From NCBI GenBank assembly GCA_001630475.1, contig KV419444.1, positions 71,515 through 135,514 of the forward strand: 64,000 nt of DNA. The letters are read 5' to 3'. Positions 10,901-24,583 of this stretch are shown here, piece by piece; positions within the stretch are counted from its first letter, which is position 1, and every line of letters starts with the position of its first letter. Under the pieces are notes generated by a model. That model saw only the letters and a program-made list of their open reading frames with translations. It was not told the DNA's origin and made no database searches. The DNA is from Sistotremastrum niveocremeum HHB9708 (taxonomy: Eukaryota > Basidiomycota > Agaricomycetes > Sistotremastrales > Sistotremastraceae). The translations under genes and the position numbers were made by a program.

Positions 10901-13900
10901 TCAACTTATTTCGCTCTACTCGTGCTCGTACCCGTACTCGTAGCAGAATACTGACACGCTAAACAGGTCAACTAAAAGTCAACCTCCGTCCCCTCTGGTC
11001 CGCAGCATCTACATCCCTCGGAACACTCGCCACATCCCATCCCTCCCTCGTCTGGCCCACATTCTCCTCCGAATTCCTCAAAGCAGATGCGGGAGATCTT
11101 GAAGCATTTTACGTCGTTCCTTCATGGAAAGCTGAAATCCTCGAGCGAGGAAAAGAGGATGCGGAGGAGGAGAAGGTTGATGAGAGGAGTTGGAGAGATC
11201 CGAGTTGGGGGAGGATGAGGAGTGCTACGAGGGGTGTGTTTGAGAGGTGGGAGATGGCGGAGGTTAAGAATGAGATTATCAAGGTTCGTCTTCCCTCCCT
11301 CCCTCAAGTTCGCCTAACTGACCTGATCTGGTGCAGGACCAAATATCCGAAGATCGTCTCGATATCCAAAATTACTTCTCTCAACTCCTCAACGTCCTCT
11401 CGCACTCCCCCTCATTCACACACCAATATTCCAAATTCATAATACCTCGCTTCATCGCTTTATTTCCAAAAGAGACATCGACGCCTCCTCGAGTGAAATT
11501 ATCAGCTTGGCTCTCACTCCTCTCTACACTCCCCAATCCGAAATCTCTACCCTCCTATCCAACCCTCCACGAGATATACCTCCGTATCCTCTCCCACCCC
11601 GATAGATCCCTCCAATCACTCTCCCTAACAGCCCTCCTCTCACCCAAATCCCACCACACATCCTCGTCTCCAAATCCTCTCAAACCGCACGCAACAACCC
11701 TCCAAAACATCCTCGACGACAAACTTTCGAAAGATACACTTGTGAACTTTTCATTTGGGGATATCGAGGCGGGTGTGAGGAGTGAGGTTGTGGGTGTATT
11801 CGTGAGGATGTTTTATGGGGTTTTGAGGGAGAGGAAAGGACGTGGGAGGGGGGGAGGGGGGAAGGAGAAGAGGAGGGGTGTGTTGGGGATTTTGGAGGGG
11901 TGTGAGGAGGGGGAGTTGGGGATTTTAGTTGAGCTTATGATTAAACCCTTCTCTCATCCTTCCCCGTCTGCCGCCACTGGCGATGGGGAGGAGGCGGAAG
12001 ATGGTGATGAGAAGGATGGGCAAGGAGGAGGAGTGAAGCAGCAGCTTGGTTTCCTTGTGCTGCTGGGCGATGTGTTGAGGGGTTTGGGAACGAGGATGGT
12101 CCCTTCGTGGCCGGAGCTTTTGAGGACTACGTTGGATATTACGATTGGGGCTCAGAAGCGGATCGAGGTGCTCGCGCAGTCTTCGCATTCTTCTACTTCC
12201 CTCGAAGATGTCGATGCAGAAGGAGATGAAGATCAGGATGAAGACGAAAAAGACGATCCGGCAGCTCTAGGAACAGGAACAGGCGCAGCGGGAGCTATCA
12301 GACCGTTGAGAAATCTCCGCCAATTAGGACTCAAGCGTCTCGCAGATTTCTGCCGCAGTCCCATCGCCTTCGACTTCACCCCCTTCATCCCTCCCTCCTA
12401 CCCCCTCCTAATAACCCCCCGTCTCCCCTCCTTCGTCAACGAAAATTCCCAATCACCCTCAACACTCCTCGAACTATTCACCGTCTGGTCCTCTAAATCT
12501 CATCTCCTCTCTTATCTCGTTTTCTCTGAACATCCCGTTCTGCCGAGGATTTATGCATGTCTTGAGGCGCGGTCGATTCAGCCGAGTGTAGTGGCTAAGA
12601 TTTTTGATGTCGTGGATAACATTCTGAGATTCGCGAGTGAAGATGCAGATATCGCTCGGAGTGTTTTGGATCCATACGTCGACGATCTCCTACGCGGTTT
12701 ATCGAAATTGATGACGCTCAATACGACCGTCTCGGATCCCGCTGGGGCACTTGGAAAGAGACAAATATCCCTCTTATCACAATTATCCTCACACATCACC
12801 GATCCAGCCCAAGTCGACTCATTATTCAAACTCTTCGCTCCATTCCTCCGAAAACCCGCTCGAATTATTCCAGAGAAGACAAAAGTGGATATAATGACTA
12901 TCTACGTCGATCTTATGCCCCAGCTTCCGGAGCTTCGGGATGAGAAGAGCGCATTGTCAGAGTTGACGTTTAGACTTTGTTGTGATCTCTTTCAGAGTTT
13001 ACGAAGTCGGCAGGCGAGGTTGGCTCTTGTCTCTGTTTTCGGACAGTTGGCGGAGGTGCAGACGAAGTTGAAGAGGATCAGTGGAGTGATGGCTGATTTG
13101 AATGCGTACTCGACGAAGAGGATGGACGAGCCCGATTTCGATCGACGCCTCGCGGCGTTCGCCTTGCTCAATGATGAGCTCCATTCCTCGCTGGACGTCA
13201 AGGAATGGCGGGCGGTGTTGAATAACATGTTGCAATGCATTCAAGAGACGGATGAACTGGCTCTCCGGACGAACGCGTCGTCTTGTATCAAGCGATTCGT
13301 AGAGGCCGTTTCAGCGACTTCCGATCAGGCCTTTATGGATCTATTCAACAAACTCGTCTTTTCTGCTCTCAAGCGTCTTATTCGAGCCAAATCGGAACTT
13401 GTACGAGCTGAAGTTCTCTCAGTGCTCCATTTCGCAGTTCTCAAATGCTCAAATATCAAAGCACTCGCCGAACTTCAGATCTTACTCGCGAACGGAGACG
13501 AAGAAGCTAATTTCTTCAATAACATCTATCATATCCAGATTCATCGTCGGACTCGTGCTCTCCGACGTCTAGGTGAACATTGTGACGAGGGATCTATTCG
13601 AGGATCGACGCTGGCGGATATATTCGTCCCTTTGGTGTCTACTTTCATCCAAGATCACGCAACGCTCGATCATACACTCATCAACGAGTCGATCTCTACG
13701 ATTGGAAAAGTGGCTCGTGTTATCTCGTGGGGACCTTATAATCGTCTGGTGCAGTTCTACATGAAGCTTATACATGCGAATGGGAAAGAGGCGTGGCAGG
13801 AGAAGGACGCTAGAGTTTATGTGAGGACTTTGGTTGCTATCCTGGGTGGCTTCCATTTCCCTATGGAGGAGAAAGTGGTCGAGGTCGAAGAAGCCGAAGA

Positions 13901-16900
13901 AGGATCTACTGAAGATCAAGAAGAGCACGTCGTCGAAGAGGTTCCAGCTCCCGTGTCCGATAAACCGTCACAGACGGTCCGTATAGCAGACTCGGTAACG
14001 AACAAATTGCTACCTTCGCTTCTTAAGCATCTCGAAGGGAGAGGCGAAACGGATGATAGTCTGCGAATTCCGATATCCTTGGGTATCGTCGACATAGCTC
14101 TACATCTTCCCGAGGCGGCTCGTCAAGCCCAAATTTCACGCCTCCTGACTGTCCTTTCTCAAATCCTCCGGAGCAAATCTCAGGATACTCGCGATCTTGT
14201 CCGTGATACGCTTTGCAGAATTGCGGTGTCTCTAGGTGGAGATTACTTCCCCACTATCGTTCGCGAACTGCGCGCTGCGCTTCTACGTGGGCCTCAGCTC
14301 CATGTTCTCGCAACCATGGTTCACGCGCTCCTCAACCACTGCATGTCCGCAGAACATGTTGCTCGTTTCTCCAATATCGACCTGAGCGTCCCTGACATCG
14401 CGCATGTCGCCGCCGAGGTCATATTCGGTGAATCAGCGAAGGATGTACTTTCGGAAGATTTCAAGACAAAGATGAGAGAAGTTCGCGGGTCTGCGAATAG
14501 GGCTTTGGAGATCTTTACCATCGTCGCTCGGCATATTTCCCCTCCTCATATCAAGGAGTTACTTCAGCCTATCCGGGGCATCATGCGCGAGACGGAGTCC
14601 TTGAAGTTCATGCAATCCGTTGACGATGTCTTGCGAAGAATCGCAACGGGACTCAACTCGAACGAGCGGCTGGATTCGGGTGCGATTCTTGTCTTGAGTC
14701 ACACTTTGATTACGCAGAATGCCAAGTTCCTGCAAGTTGCTGAGCCCCCTTCAAAGAAGAAGGGTAAGGCAGCCAGTGGTGATCGCCCGGATTACTTGGT
14801 TCAGACAAAGCGCGTCGTTACGACGCAAACTGACCATTATGCTACGAATTCTCACCGGTGAGTACTTCGTTTCAATCATCGTTTTCGTTGTCTCATAGCT
14901 ATCGTAGATTTGTGGCTTTCGGTCTGGAACTCTTTTCGACCGCGATGCGAAGGAGCCGGTTTGACTTCCAAGACAAAGACATCATTGCCAAGCTCGAACC
15001 GATGGTCTCTGTCATTGGCAATACACTCTACGCTCAGAATGGACAGGTCATCAGTGCTGGTCTCCGAGCGACGGCCTATATCGTCAAATGCCCACTGCGT
15101 GCTCTGGACAAATCTCTTCCTGTCCTTGTGAAGCAGACATTGGTCGTCATTCGACAGACCGGGGCAACTGACTCCGAAGTAGTCCAGAACGCGTTGAAGG
15201 CGCTGGCCGTGATTATTCGCGAATGTCCCAAAGCGGACCTTAAGGAGAGCGACCTCAGATTCCTATTGGAAGTCATTACACCCGACTTCGAGGAAGTCGA
15301 ACGGCAATCCACTGCTTTCACTCTGCTCCGAGCGATCCTCCATCGCAAATTCGTCGTTCATGAGATTTATGATATAATGGATAAAGTGGCAGAAATCATG
15401 GTCACGAACCAATCCCCCCAAGTTCAGGAAGTATGTCGAGGTGCATTGCTCCAGTTCCTCTTGGATTATCCGCAAGGCAAAGGTCGTTTCCACAAGCAGA
15501 TGACATTCCTGACAAGAAATCTTTCCTATTCCTTCGAAAGCGGTCGCAAGTCCGTGATGGAGCTTCTCAGCGCAATCTTCTCAAAAGTCGAAGTGGCATT
15601 GCTTCGAGAATACGCCGATCTATTCTTCGTTGCTTTAGTGATGTCTTTGGCCAATGACGATTCTGCGAAATGCCGAGAGATGGCTGCGAATTTGATTCGT
15701 GGACTGTTTGACAAGTTGGACGCTGAAGGTCGCGAGGTCATCTTCAAGCAGGTGCACACATGGGCGAGCCAGCATACCCACAAAACGTTGGTGCATGTCG
15801 CTCTCCAGGTGTACGGGCTTGCTTTCGAGGCTTTGCCGACAGATTTCTCACCATATCTGTCCGTCGCGCTCGAAGACCTCCTCAGCAACCTTCGTTTCTC
15901 AGTTGAAGAATTGGAACGCCTTGAATCCGGCGGTGATGACGGTGAAGACCAAATGGAAATTGACATTGGCTGGCAAGCACCTTATCAAGCGCTATGCGTC
16001 TTGGAGAAACTGCTTCGTACTCCTCAACTCATCCCGGACGACTCTCGACATACGCTCTCTCAACTCGTTGTAGACATTCTCCTATTCCCCCATATCTGGG
16101 TTCGCACTGCCAGCTGCCGGATTCTCGGTCTTCTCTTCACTGCCTCGCCAATCTCACGTCCCGGTACTGATGCTCGCGGTATATTCTCCGCAAAAAGCAT
16201 GGCGGGACTCGCAGGAAAGCTTTGTAGTCAGCTGCGGAGCCAGAATTTAGATGAACCGCTTGGCCTTCAAGTAGTCAAAAATCTCTTCTACGTAGGGAAA
16301 TGCTTCTGTCTTGTTCCTGAGCCTACAGCTGGCACGAATGATTCGGAAACCGTTCCTGAGGATTCACCGGAACAGGCACATCGGGCGATCGAAAATCCAC
16401 TTCCTTGGCTCTTCTCAAAACTCTCTTATCAAGCACGCTCTGTCCATATTGCTCGACGCAATCGGTCTTCGAATCAGGTTAGCGATGCCTTTCGGCAATT
16501 TTAATGTATATTGTCTGACAGTTCTCTAGGAACACTGGGAGATTCAGCTCTCTTCAATCCTGCGTTGGTTTGCTGCGATGGCCAATCACATGGATGCCTC
16601 AGTTCTTGAGAAGTTCCTCGTTCACATATTGACGCCTGTCTATCGGTTGGTAGATGACGAGAGCATCCGGGACCCAAAAATTGGTAAGCAGTGGCACGTT
16701 TCTTTATTTCTTCTTTGCTTACAGGATGCATTTCTAGACGACTTGAAAGTTCTTACCCAAGAGCTTATTGACCTCATTCAAAACAAAGTAGGGACGACGA
16801 AGTTTTCTACGATCTACAATCAAATTCGGCAAGGAGTGGTTTCCGTGCGCCGAGAGAGAAAGGCAGAACGAGTCATGCAGGTAAACCTGAGTTTGCCATT

Positions 16901-17126
16901 CGTGCTTGTAGATTGCTCAGCCGTCTTAAGGTTGTTCAAAATCCGGAGGAAGCAGCGAAGCGCAAGATCCAACGAAACACCGTGAAAAAGGAAAGCCGCA
17001 AGAGGAAAAATAGAGAGTTTGCGTACGCCCTTTGCTGTTATGATCACGACTCGTTTTCATATGTCACCTAGCGATATCAAGATACGAAACAATCCTCTCA
17101 AACGGCGGCGTCAAGAGGATGCCTAG
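7997..17126 (+). CDS. UTP20: U3 snoRNP protein UTP20 (DRIM), 14 exons
   Basis: Exons are 7997..8023, 8069..8349, 8395..8764, 8815..9091, 9140..9678, 9751..10331, 10390..10841, 10967..11283, 11337..14857, 14908..16477, 16530..16683, 16738..16880, 16931..17022 and 17072..17126; all phases close and give 2792 aa, near the 2500-2800 aa of known UTP20. The protein is almost wholly helical HEAT-like repeats. The DRIM-type block is in exons 9-10 (RFVAFGLELFSTAMRR, LYAQNGQVISAGLRATAYIV), and the basic C-terminus with NPEEAAKRKIQRNTVKKESR matches the UTP20 tail. In yeast and human UTP20 is part of the nucleolar 90S pre-ribosome and is needed for 18S rRNA maturation. Acidic low-complexity inserts occur near residues 650-700 and 1150. 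The short 5' exons and the final 55-nt exon rest on splice consensus plus frame. Confidence 0.92.
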
Positions 17127-17415
17127 CTACATGGTCTCTCAATTCTCCCAGATTGTTTTCATCCTCCCTCACGCATTGTATCATTATTCTTCCCATAATC
17201 TTCACTGTATCTAGAACTCTATAATGGTTGAGAGTATATGAATGAGCGCCTCTTCAGGTGTTTATGTGACAGAATTAGCAGTAGATGGCTGCCTAACCCG
17301 TCCATTAAATACGGCAGTCAGAAGAGGGAGACGTGATGTTCAATTATGCATGATAAAAAGTACATGAATCTGAAATGTAGAGAACGTATGACGAGCTTAG
17401 AGGAGGCTCAACTCC

Positions 17416-20400
17416 TTAGGATTTAGCCTCAGTATAAGTAGGTTCAGGTTCCGCGACCAAGGGAACGGTCTCCTCTATTCGAGGAGCTCCATTTGCTTGA
17501 GACGTCCCAAGATCCGGTTGATCCTGAGCTGGTCTACGAACCTCATCTCGCTGCTGGAGTTGTTTCAAGACTTCACTCGCCCTCGATGCTGCGAGGTTCA
17601 GATCACTGGTAGAACCTTTCGAGTTGTCTTGTGATCGGGCCTCTGGCAGATCATCGGCAATGGGCGTTTGACTGGGAGAAGTCAGGAGAGAAGACGACGG
17701 AGATCCTGCAGCGGGTGACGGTCTGGCCGGAATAGCGGGAGGCGTATTCGAGATAGTCGACCCACTGCTTGCCGTACTCTGTTTTCTCGCAGGTAGAGGG
17801 GGAGGCGTCGGTTTCGCCGAGCCATTTGAGGACGTAGCAGAACTATTAGTACCAGCATTGACAGATGAGCGACTCGCAAATGCCTTCCATACTCCCGAAC
17901 TGATGCCACCGACCAGATTGTGATTGTGATTTCCTTCCTGGTTCAAATGGTTGGCAACAGGTTCTGGTGCTGGAGGAGAAGCGATCGCCATGACTTCTCC
18001 CTTATGGGAAGCATGGATACCGGGAATCGTCATGCGTGGAATTTGCGAAGCCGAGGGCTGGGTGCGGTGAATAGGCACTGAGGGTGGATTAGGGAGTTCA
18101 GGTGATGAAGAACCAGGCAAGGGAATTGTGGATTTGGCTGCGTTGGGAGAATTACCGTTGACGACAATTCTAGGTAGTGGGGCTGAAGACGTTGAGGCGG
18201 CTTGGGCAGGGGAGATGTCGGGGCGAGGCGGAGAGATGGCAGTAGTCGTTCGGGGCGGAGAAGTCAGTGATGGAGGTTGCGGAGGTGATGGAATTGAATG
18301 CGTGCTTGATGACGAAGACATAGTCCGTGAGTGCGCAGACAGCCTTTGTTTCGCAGACCCTAAATCGTGAGATTCTTTCGACCCAGCTACAGACGACCCG
18401 TCTTCGCTTCGAGTTGCCTCCTGGGATTTTGGAATATCGATGGGTCGGGAGGAATTGGGGGTTAGAGAACTGGTTCTGGGAGGAAGAGGTGGCGGAGCAG
18501 CTGTAGTAGAAGTTGTTCTTTCTCTCTCCTTGACCCTTTCCCTAATCTCCTCGAAATTCGCGGGATGTGGGTGGTTGCTCTCGTCGAGGAACGGATCCTC
18601 CGCATGCCTAGTGTCCGAACCATCGCTGCCAGCCGTTGGTTTTCCACCGCTGCCTCGGCCAAAGAAAGACGATGAAATACCGTCCTTCTTCCGCGCATTC
18701 CATCCCGTATTCCACTTCTTCAACGCTTCTTTAGCTTGGGTGCTAAGGAGTTCTTTGTCGACCTTGATATTCCGTGAACGCAAAGATGACAAGAACGTGC
18801 CACCCGTTGTGCCACTTTGATTAGTGAGCGTATTTGAAGCTGTGGTCTTGTCAATATCCGAGTGATCTTCAGAGTCATCCATATCGCTTTCATCTCGTCC
18901 TCGACTTCGCTTTGATTCAGGAGAGGAGAAAACGGCTCTGCTGCCCGTGGACGAGACAGACGTACTTCTCTCACGACGCGACGGCGGCGAAGACGAGGTC
19001 GAACTGGATGACGAAGGAAAGCTTGTTCCGGTTATATCGACGCCTGGAGCACCCGGACTGGAGGAAGATATCGTCCGAGGGCGAGCAGTCGAAGGTTCAA
19101 GTGTAGACGCTTCAGAAGGGAGACGGTTGTCACGGTCGGGGGAGTGTGAAGGCGGCGACTCATCAGTGATAACATCCGCAGCTACTGGAGGAGCTGAAGT
19201 TGCTCTTGAAGAGCGAGCGACTTCCGTCGCATGTCCACGATCACTCGAGCCCATCGTCGATGAAGCCGAGCTTGTCTTTCGCCCTCGCTCCTCGTTTTCA
19301 CCCGAAGAAGCCATACTTGCAGCGAGAGATGCTGCATCACCAACACTGCCTCGCCTGGCTCCGCCGAACCAACTTCTCCGCCTAGCGGTCGTGCCAGAGT
19401 CGTTCGAAGTAGCAGAAGCGGTGAGAACCTCGCTAGAAGAACCCGGAGCTAAGGATTCGGAGTCATCAGCCGCCACTTCCGGAAGGGAAGAAGTGCTATC
19501 CGAAGAAGGAATATTCGGGTGTGTCACTGAAGGGAGAGCGTCTGCAGGAGCTCCTCGAGCAGCATCACCCCATATTCCTCCGCGATGAGCCAAATGTCCT
19601 TCTGCAGTGTTGAAGAAGGGGATGTCGTCCATATTCGGCAGAACAACGCTTTCCAGAATCTGGAGTAAGGGCATTAGACATTGATACTGGCTTCTGGATT
19701 TGAACGTACCACTTCACGAAGCTTAGACTCAATGGTGGACAACACCAAATTCCACTTTATTTGTCGATCAGAGACGACTGGTTCCACAGACATCTGTACG
19801 GTTGGCGCCGAAGTGAAGGCATACCAGATGCGATTGGAAGGCGGGGGCTTAATCAGTAACAGGAGATTTCCCGTCAAGGATTTCAAGACCACCGCCAAAA
19901 CCATCTTGACAGCGTAGGTGCGAGCCGTCGCTCCCGTCGTCAGCGTTGGCAACGAAAATGTGGCAGTGGCTTCAACTGTGATTCGAAACTCGCCATTATA
20001 GTGAAATCCAAGCTCTACAGCTGCTTCCCCCTCTTTCGTCAAATTCTTCAACATCGGCTTAGATATCATGGGAGGAGTGACGCCAACGTCGACCTTTGGG
20101 ACGCGAAGCTCGGTCAGCCACGCGGGTCGCTTGATCTTAGAGAGCTTCTTGTTGATGCGGAACAGTATGAATTGTTCCAGGGACGTGGTCCGATAATACG
20201 CGAAGAAAAGACGTGCTATCAGAGCGTTTGTCCAACGCGTTGGAAGGGGATCAGGAGTGAAATCGAGCGTGGAGATGAATTCCGAAAGATGAGCAGGATT
20301 GAAGACGGTTTCGATGGACTGGGCGACTGGGGGTGAAGATGCATGCAGAAGTGCATGATACACTTCTTCCATCTGAAGTGGCGAGGTGAAGAATATATAG

Positions 20401-20861
20401 AAGGGCTGCTCATCCTCCTTCGACAGCTGTATCGCGTTACGTTTCGAGAACAACTCTCCCTCCAGAAGTCCTGGCGAAGGCCATATGGTGACCTGCCACG
20501 AGCTTAAGTTTATAACGTCGTTGCATTCAACACAAGCTTCATCTTCGTAAAGATACAACGTGCGTCCCTTGAGGACAAGCCAGAACTGCTCTTTGGGCTT
20601 CTGTGGATTGGGAGAAGAGAGAAGCGATCGGAATGAGTAGGACGAGTCAGTGGGGATGGTCGATTGGGGTGTTCTTCGGACGGTGAGGTAGACTTTAAGC
20701 TTTAGATCCTCAAGAATGCGAGGCGGGTCCACGACCTTGCGTGGAGGCGGTGGCACAGGGACAGAGGTGTAGGCGGTATATACAATGAGCAATAATACAA
20801 CGAGAGGGATGAATGTGATGCCACCGACGACGTATGCGACGACGACGGCTTTGAACATCAA
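17416..20861 (-). CDS. Membrane-anchored PH-SMP lipid-transfer protein (NVJ2/TEX2-like)
   Basis: Two exons on the minus strand (20861..19710 and 19659..17416) give 1131 aa. An N-terminal membrane segment is clear (VVVAYVVGGITFIPLVVLLL). A PH-like domain follows (about 85-190: EQFWLVLKGRTLYLYEDE through PFYIFFTSPLQMEEVYHALL), then an SMP domain (about 215-400) with WTNALIARLFFAYYRT, FRITVEATATFSLP and the conserved end VVLPNMDDIPFF. The last 700 residues are disordered, rich in Ser, Pro and Thr. SMP proteins of this architecture sit in the ER and move lipids or ceramide at contact sites; yeast Nvj2 acts at ER-vacuole and ER-Golgi contacts. The role here is inferred from domain order. It is convergent with UTP20 (289 bp gap). 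An alternative first Met is the adjacent codon. Confidence 0.88.
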
Positions 20862-21012
20862 TGAGATCGAGTGGACGAAGCAAAAGCGGGGAACGATGAC
20901 CTCGGTGTTCGTCGACCAACGACGTAACGTGGAAGTATATACGGAGATAAACGGGACTAAGCTCCACTAATCCCTGATTACAATTAAGATTGTACACTTT
21001 GTACACTTGTTA

Positions 21013-22080
21013 CTAGGCTACAATAGATCTTCGCTGTAGCAATCCTGAAGCGCTACCGGGCCCTTCTAGTTCCATAAATCTCGACCACTCCTCTTCCGTC
21101 ATGCCATAACCTTCCTTCTCGGCGTCTGGGAACTTGTGCGCTCGCACTGCCTCGGCATATGCACTGACTCCTTCCCGTGATATTCTCCCGACATCTGCAA
21201 ATCGCCTCACAAACTTCGCCTTGTGGCCCTCCCAAGTTCCCATGGCATCGTCCCATACGAGAACCTGTCCCGAGGTACCTCCACCAGCTCCGATACCGAT
21301 AGTAGGGATGTCCACCTTGCGAGCCGTGATATAGGATGCAAGAGCGTGGGGAATGGCTTCCAAGACCATGGCGAACGCTCCGGCATCTTGTAATGCCTCC
21401 GCTGATCGTACGACTCTGTGTGCAGTATGTGCATCACGGCCCTGCACGCGATAACCAGATAGCGCAGCATGGCGCTGGGGTAGGAGGCCGATGTGAGCCA
21501 TAACGGGGATGCCGATGGTGGTCAGGGCCTTCACGATTGGTACGATCTCTTCTCCTCCTTCCAATTTCACCCCCTCTGCACCGCCTTCTTGCATCAACTG
21601 GACTGCGTTACGGATGGCGTCTCCAACGCTAGAATGGTACGATCCAAAGGGCATGTCGGCGACTAAGAATGGTGTCTTCAGTCCGCGAGACACGGCTTTG
21701 ACATGATGGAGCATTTCGGGCATGGTGAGGCGGGTAGTTGAGTCGTATCCCAAGCAAACTTGGGCAAGAGAGTCTCCTACGAGACAGATGTCGACGTCTC
21801 CCGTCTCACATTGACGGGCAGTGAAGTAATCGTATGCAGTGAGCATAGTAATGGGAGTCCCCTGGTTTCGGAGCTGCTGCAGTCGTTGGATGCTCACTTT
21901 CTTCCTTGAGACTACATCGAGTATAAGATCCTAGTTCTCCAATAACCACTGATACTCACCAACTGGGGGTTCGCCTTCGGATGGGGGAGATGCAGCTGGT
22001 GGTCTTACGCTCATCCATCTTAGGCCAAGATGATGAACTCGATTAACAAGAGAAGTAGTAAATAGTCTGGGAGCGAGCAT
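21013..22080 (-). CDS. ECM31: 3-methyl-2-oxobutanoate hydroxymethyltransferase (mitochondrial)
   Basis: Two exons (22080..21960, 21911..21013) give 339 aa. The enzyme transfers a hydroxymethyl group from 5,10-methylene-tetrahydrofolate to 2-oxoisovalerate, forming ketopantoate, the first committed step of pantothenate and CoA synthesis. The PanB fold signatures are present: VSIQRLQQLRNQGTPITMLTAYDY in exon 2, metal-binding VGDS and ADMPFGSY, VKLEGG, VMAHIGLLPQ, and the catalytic-glutamate region VLEAIP followed by IPTIGIGAGGGTSGQVLV. Exon 1 encodes an Arg-rich, acid-free leader (MLAPRLFTTSLVNRVHHLGLR) typical of mitochondrial import. Phase at the single intron restores the conserved KVSIQ start. 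PanB is the bacterial name and ECM31 the yeast name. Confidence 0.95.
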
Positions 22081-23091
22081 ATTAAGTGAGGGTAGTGATG
22101 GGGGTCGTACGATAGTTAGTTTATGATCGATAAGTTATAAAACGAGTCAAGGAGAGGAGTCGGACCATCTGTGACCCCAAAGGTGCTAGTTGCACATAAA
22201 ATTCCGGAGTGAATCGCTTAGGGGAAACTCGGCCGGCCCCGGCTATTTCAACAGGAACAAACAAAGGGTCCAGCAATCACAGCCGCACTCAGCGCTCCGA
22301 CCACGCGGATCTCTTATTGACCGGCTTGACTTGTTGACCAGAAGGAGCTGTACAAGAAATCACACTGCTATGTACGCTAATCATGAACCAATAGTGCAAC
22401 TGCTGAGACACCTGGAAAAAAACTGATAACCGAGCTGGAGCTGAAACACGGACGTTGGAGCGAAATGGAGCCCCCCACCAATATTTTCTTCTATTTTCTA
22501 AGGAAGTCGACCCTGATCTATACTTGATCGCACAGCCTGAAAGTGGTGCATTCGCATGGGAGAACGCGAGACACACCTTCCGTGATATTCCGATCTTGAG
22601 TTACATGTCGATCACTTCGGTTGGATTCGCTGATCTATCGCCACTTTGCTATCAATTTTGCTTCCGTTGGGTTGTCGTGCCTGACTCCCGAAGCTTTGAT
22701 TGTGGTATTTTATCAGATAATGGAGATCACCGTTGGCATCAGCGGATGAGAAACTCCTCTGCTCTGCTGTAAGCCGTAACTCAGATCAATAGCCTTGTTA
22801 GTAAGTTGTTACCTATCATATCGCGGATATCGGATTGCATTCAGACGGCGGTGTGTCGTATATTGTCTGAAACGAGAGGTTTACTTAACGCGAACTCTAA
22901 TATTTTACATGGATTTGAAGCTTCCATGTTTGCTTCGCATTCAGTGTTCCACTGTTCCTCGTCGTTCGGCTTTACATACAATTTATGTCCGAGAGTCGGC
23001 CCGGGAGCTGGCCGGGTTCGGCAAAGTCTTCCCTGATCCCAATCCAGAACTCTGACGTAGGAAACTTCATCAGACTCGAAAGCAAGCAATA
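22081..23091. other. Intergenic region, no supportable gene
   Basis: About 1 kb upstream of both the PanB-type gene (minus) and the binding-protein-like gene (plus). The short frames in it have no motif or splice-linked partners. It marks the change from the housekeeping block to the accessory region. Confidence 0.5.
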
Positions 23092-24450
23092 ATGCCATTG
23101 AGAGTAGGCTATGGTATCTGAGTCTCTCTTTATACCTGGATCTGTACTAAACGTTCATAGTACGCGAACATTTTGCTTCCCCGCTCCTTCAATTTGCGGA
23201 TGACGACAAAGGAGACACTTTCACTCTCGTCGAATGTCCAGGTGAGCCATCCCATCGGATTCCTCAGTCGGGCTCGCTGACAACAAGGAAACAAGGTGGA
23301 ACTGGCCAGTTGATCGCTGCTCTGGCTGACGATAAGGTCGATCTGGTTATGTTTGCGAATTTCGAGCTTGTCGAGGAGGTCATGACTAAATCAAACGTTA
23401 GTGCCCTGACCGATCCCTTGATCGCCGGTATAGGCAAAGGTAACAAGACGTATCGGCTCGTAGGGAGCTATGTCTGTACACCCTTGAACTGGTGAGTTGA
23501 ATCAATGACTTTACTATTTTCGCGACCTGCTTATCGATATTCTATGGCAGGGCTGTGATTACTGGAAACGATTCCAAATTCAAATCAATTGACGATCTCA
23601 AAGGCACCACTATTGGAATTTCAAGACCTGGAAGGTGCGCAATCTTAAGAGCTTTGATAGCATATATTCATCCGTTTCCTCAGCGGGAGCCAAACTATGG
23701 CATATGTCATGGCTCTGCAACATGAATGGCTGGCTGGACCCCAAACTCACGCACTAAAATTTCAAGGTCGGTTCAATAACTGAACTATTGAGGGCATATA
23801 AACTGACATTAATATGTAGTGAACAATGACATACACGGCCTTGTCAAATCAGTGAACGATGGGACGACCAGCGCATTCATGTGGGAGTGGTTCACAACCA
23901 AGCCGTGGCTGGACAAGGGCGAAGTCCGATTTGTAAGCCTTTTTTTCTCCTTCTGATGCTGCGACTCCGAATATATCATACACACAGATCGGCTCTGTGT
24001 TGACGCCGTGGCCTTCGTGGATGATAGCAGCCCATACTTCGCCCGAACGAGCTCCTCATGCAGAAATCAGGCGGTTTGTCGCCACTCTCACCGGATATGT
24101 CCGAGCGTTTGATTCGAAGGAAAAACGATTGCACGGAAACGTTGAATTTATCAAGGAGAGGTTCGGTTATCCGGAAGAAGATATCAAAGTTGGTCTTCCT
24201 TGGCTCGTAGTTCATAGCATCTGACTATTCTCCCAGGCCTGGATGGAGACCGTTGGATACCCCGAGGACTGCACTGCTATACCTGGAAAAGTGATTACGG
24301 ATACGCTCCAGTAAGCGCGTTCATGGTGATAATAGAGCTATCTAAGTAACAAAACATAGCGTGCTCGTAACTGCAGGGGTGCTGACCAGGCCAGAAGGAG
24401 GATTCTCTACCGAAGACTTCACCCTCAAGGATGTTGTACGGCTAATTTAA
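23092..24450 (+). CDS. Periplasmic-binding-protein-like (PBP2, NMT1/Ca3427-like) protein
   Basis: Nine exons (23092..23113, 23161..23241, 23296..23491, 23551..23634, 23684..23766, 23820..23932, 23988..24188, 24237..24310, 24360..24450) give 314 aa with closing phases. The sequence has the layout of single-domain type 2 binding proteins related to bacterial sulfonate/nitrate/thiamine-precursor SsuA/ThiY proteins: MPLRVGYVREHFASPL, GGTGQLIAALADDKVDLVM, IDDLKGTTIGISRPGSGSQTMAYVMA and STSAFMWEW-type residues before the second lobe. Some Candida and basidiomycete genomes carry such genes as cytosolic or membrane-independent proteins of unknown ligand. No signal peptide or permease neighbour is visible. 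Eight fungal-type introns argue that any transfer from bacteria was old. Confidence 0.8.
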
Positions 24451-24583
24451 AGAAAGATATCCTGTTTTCATTCTTGTAACGGATTGATGCTGGCTCCATA
24501 AGGCTATCAAGCTGAGACACGACGATACAGTTATGCATACTCAAGCTTGTGATGAAAACAGCAAGCCAAATTGATAGAAGCTT

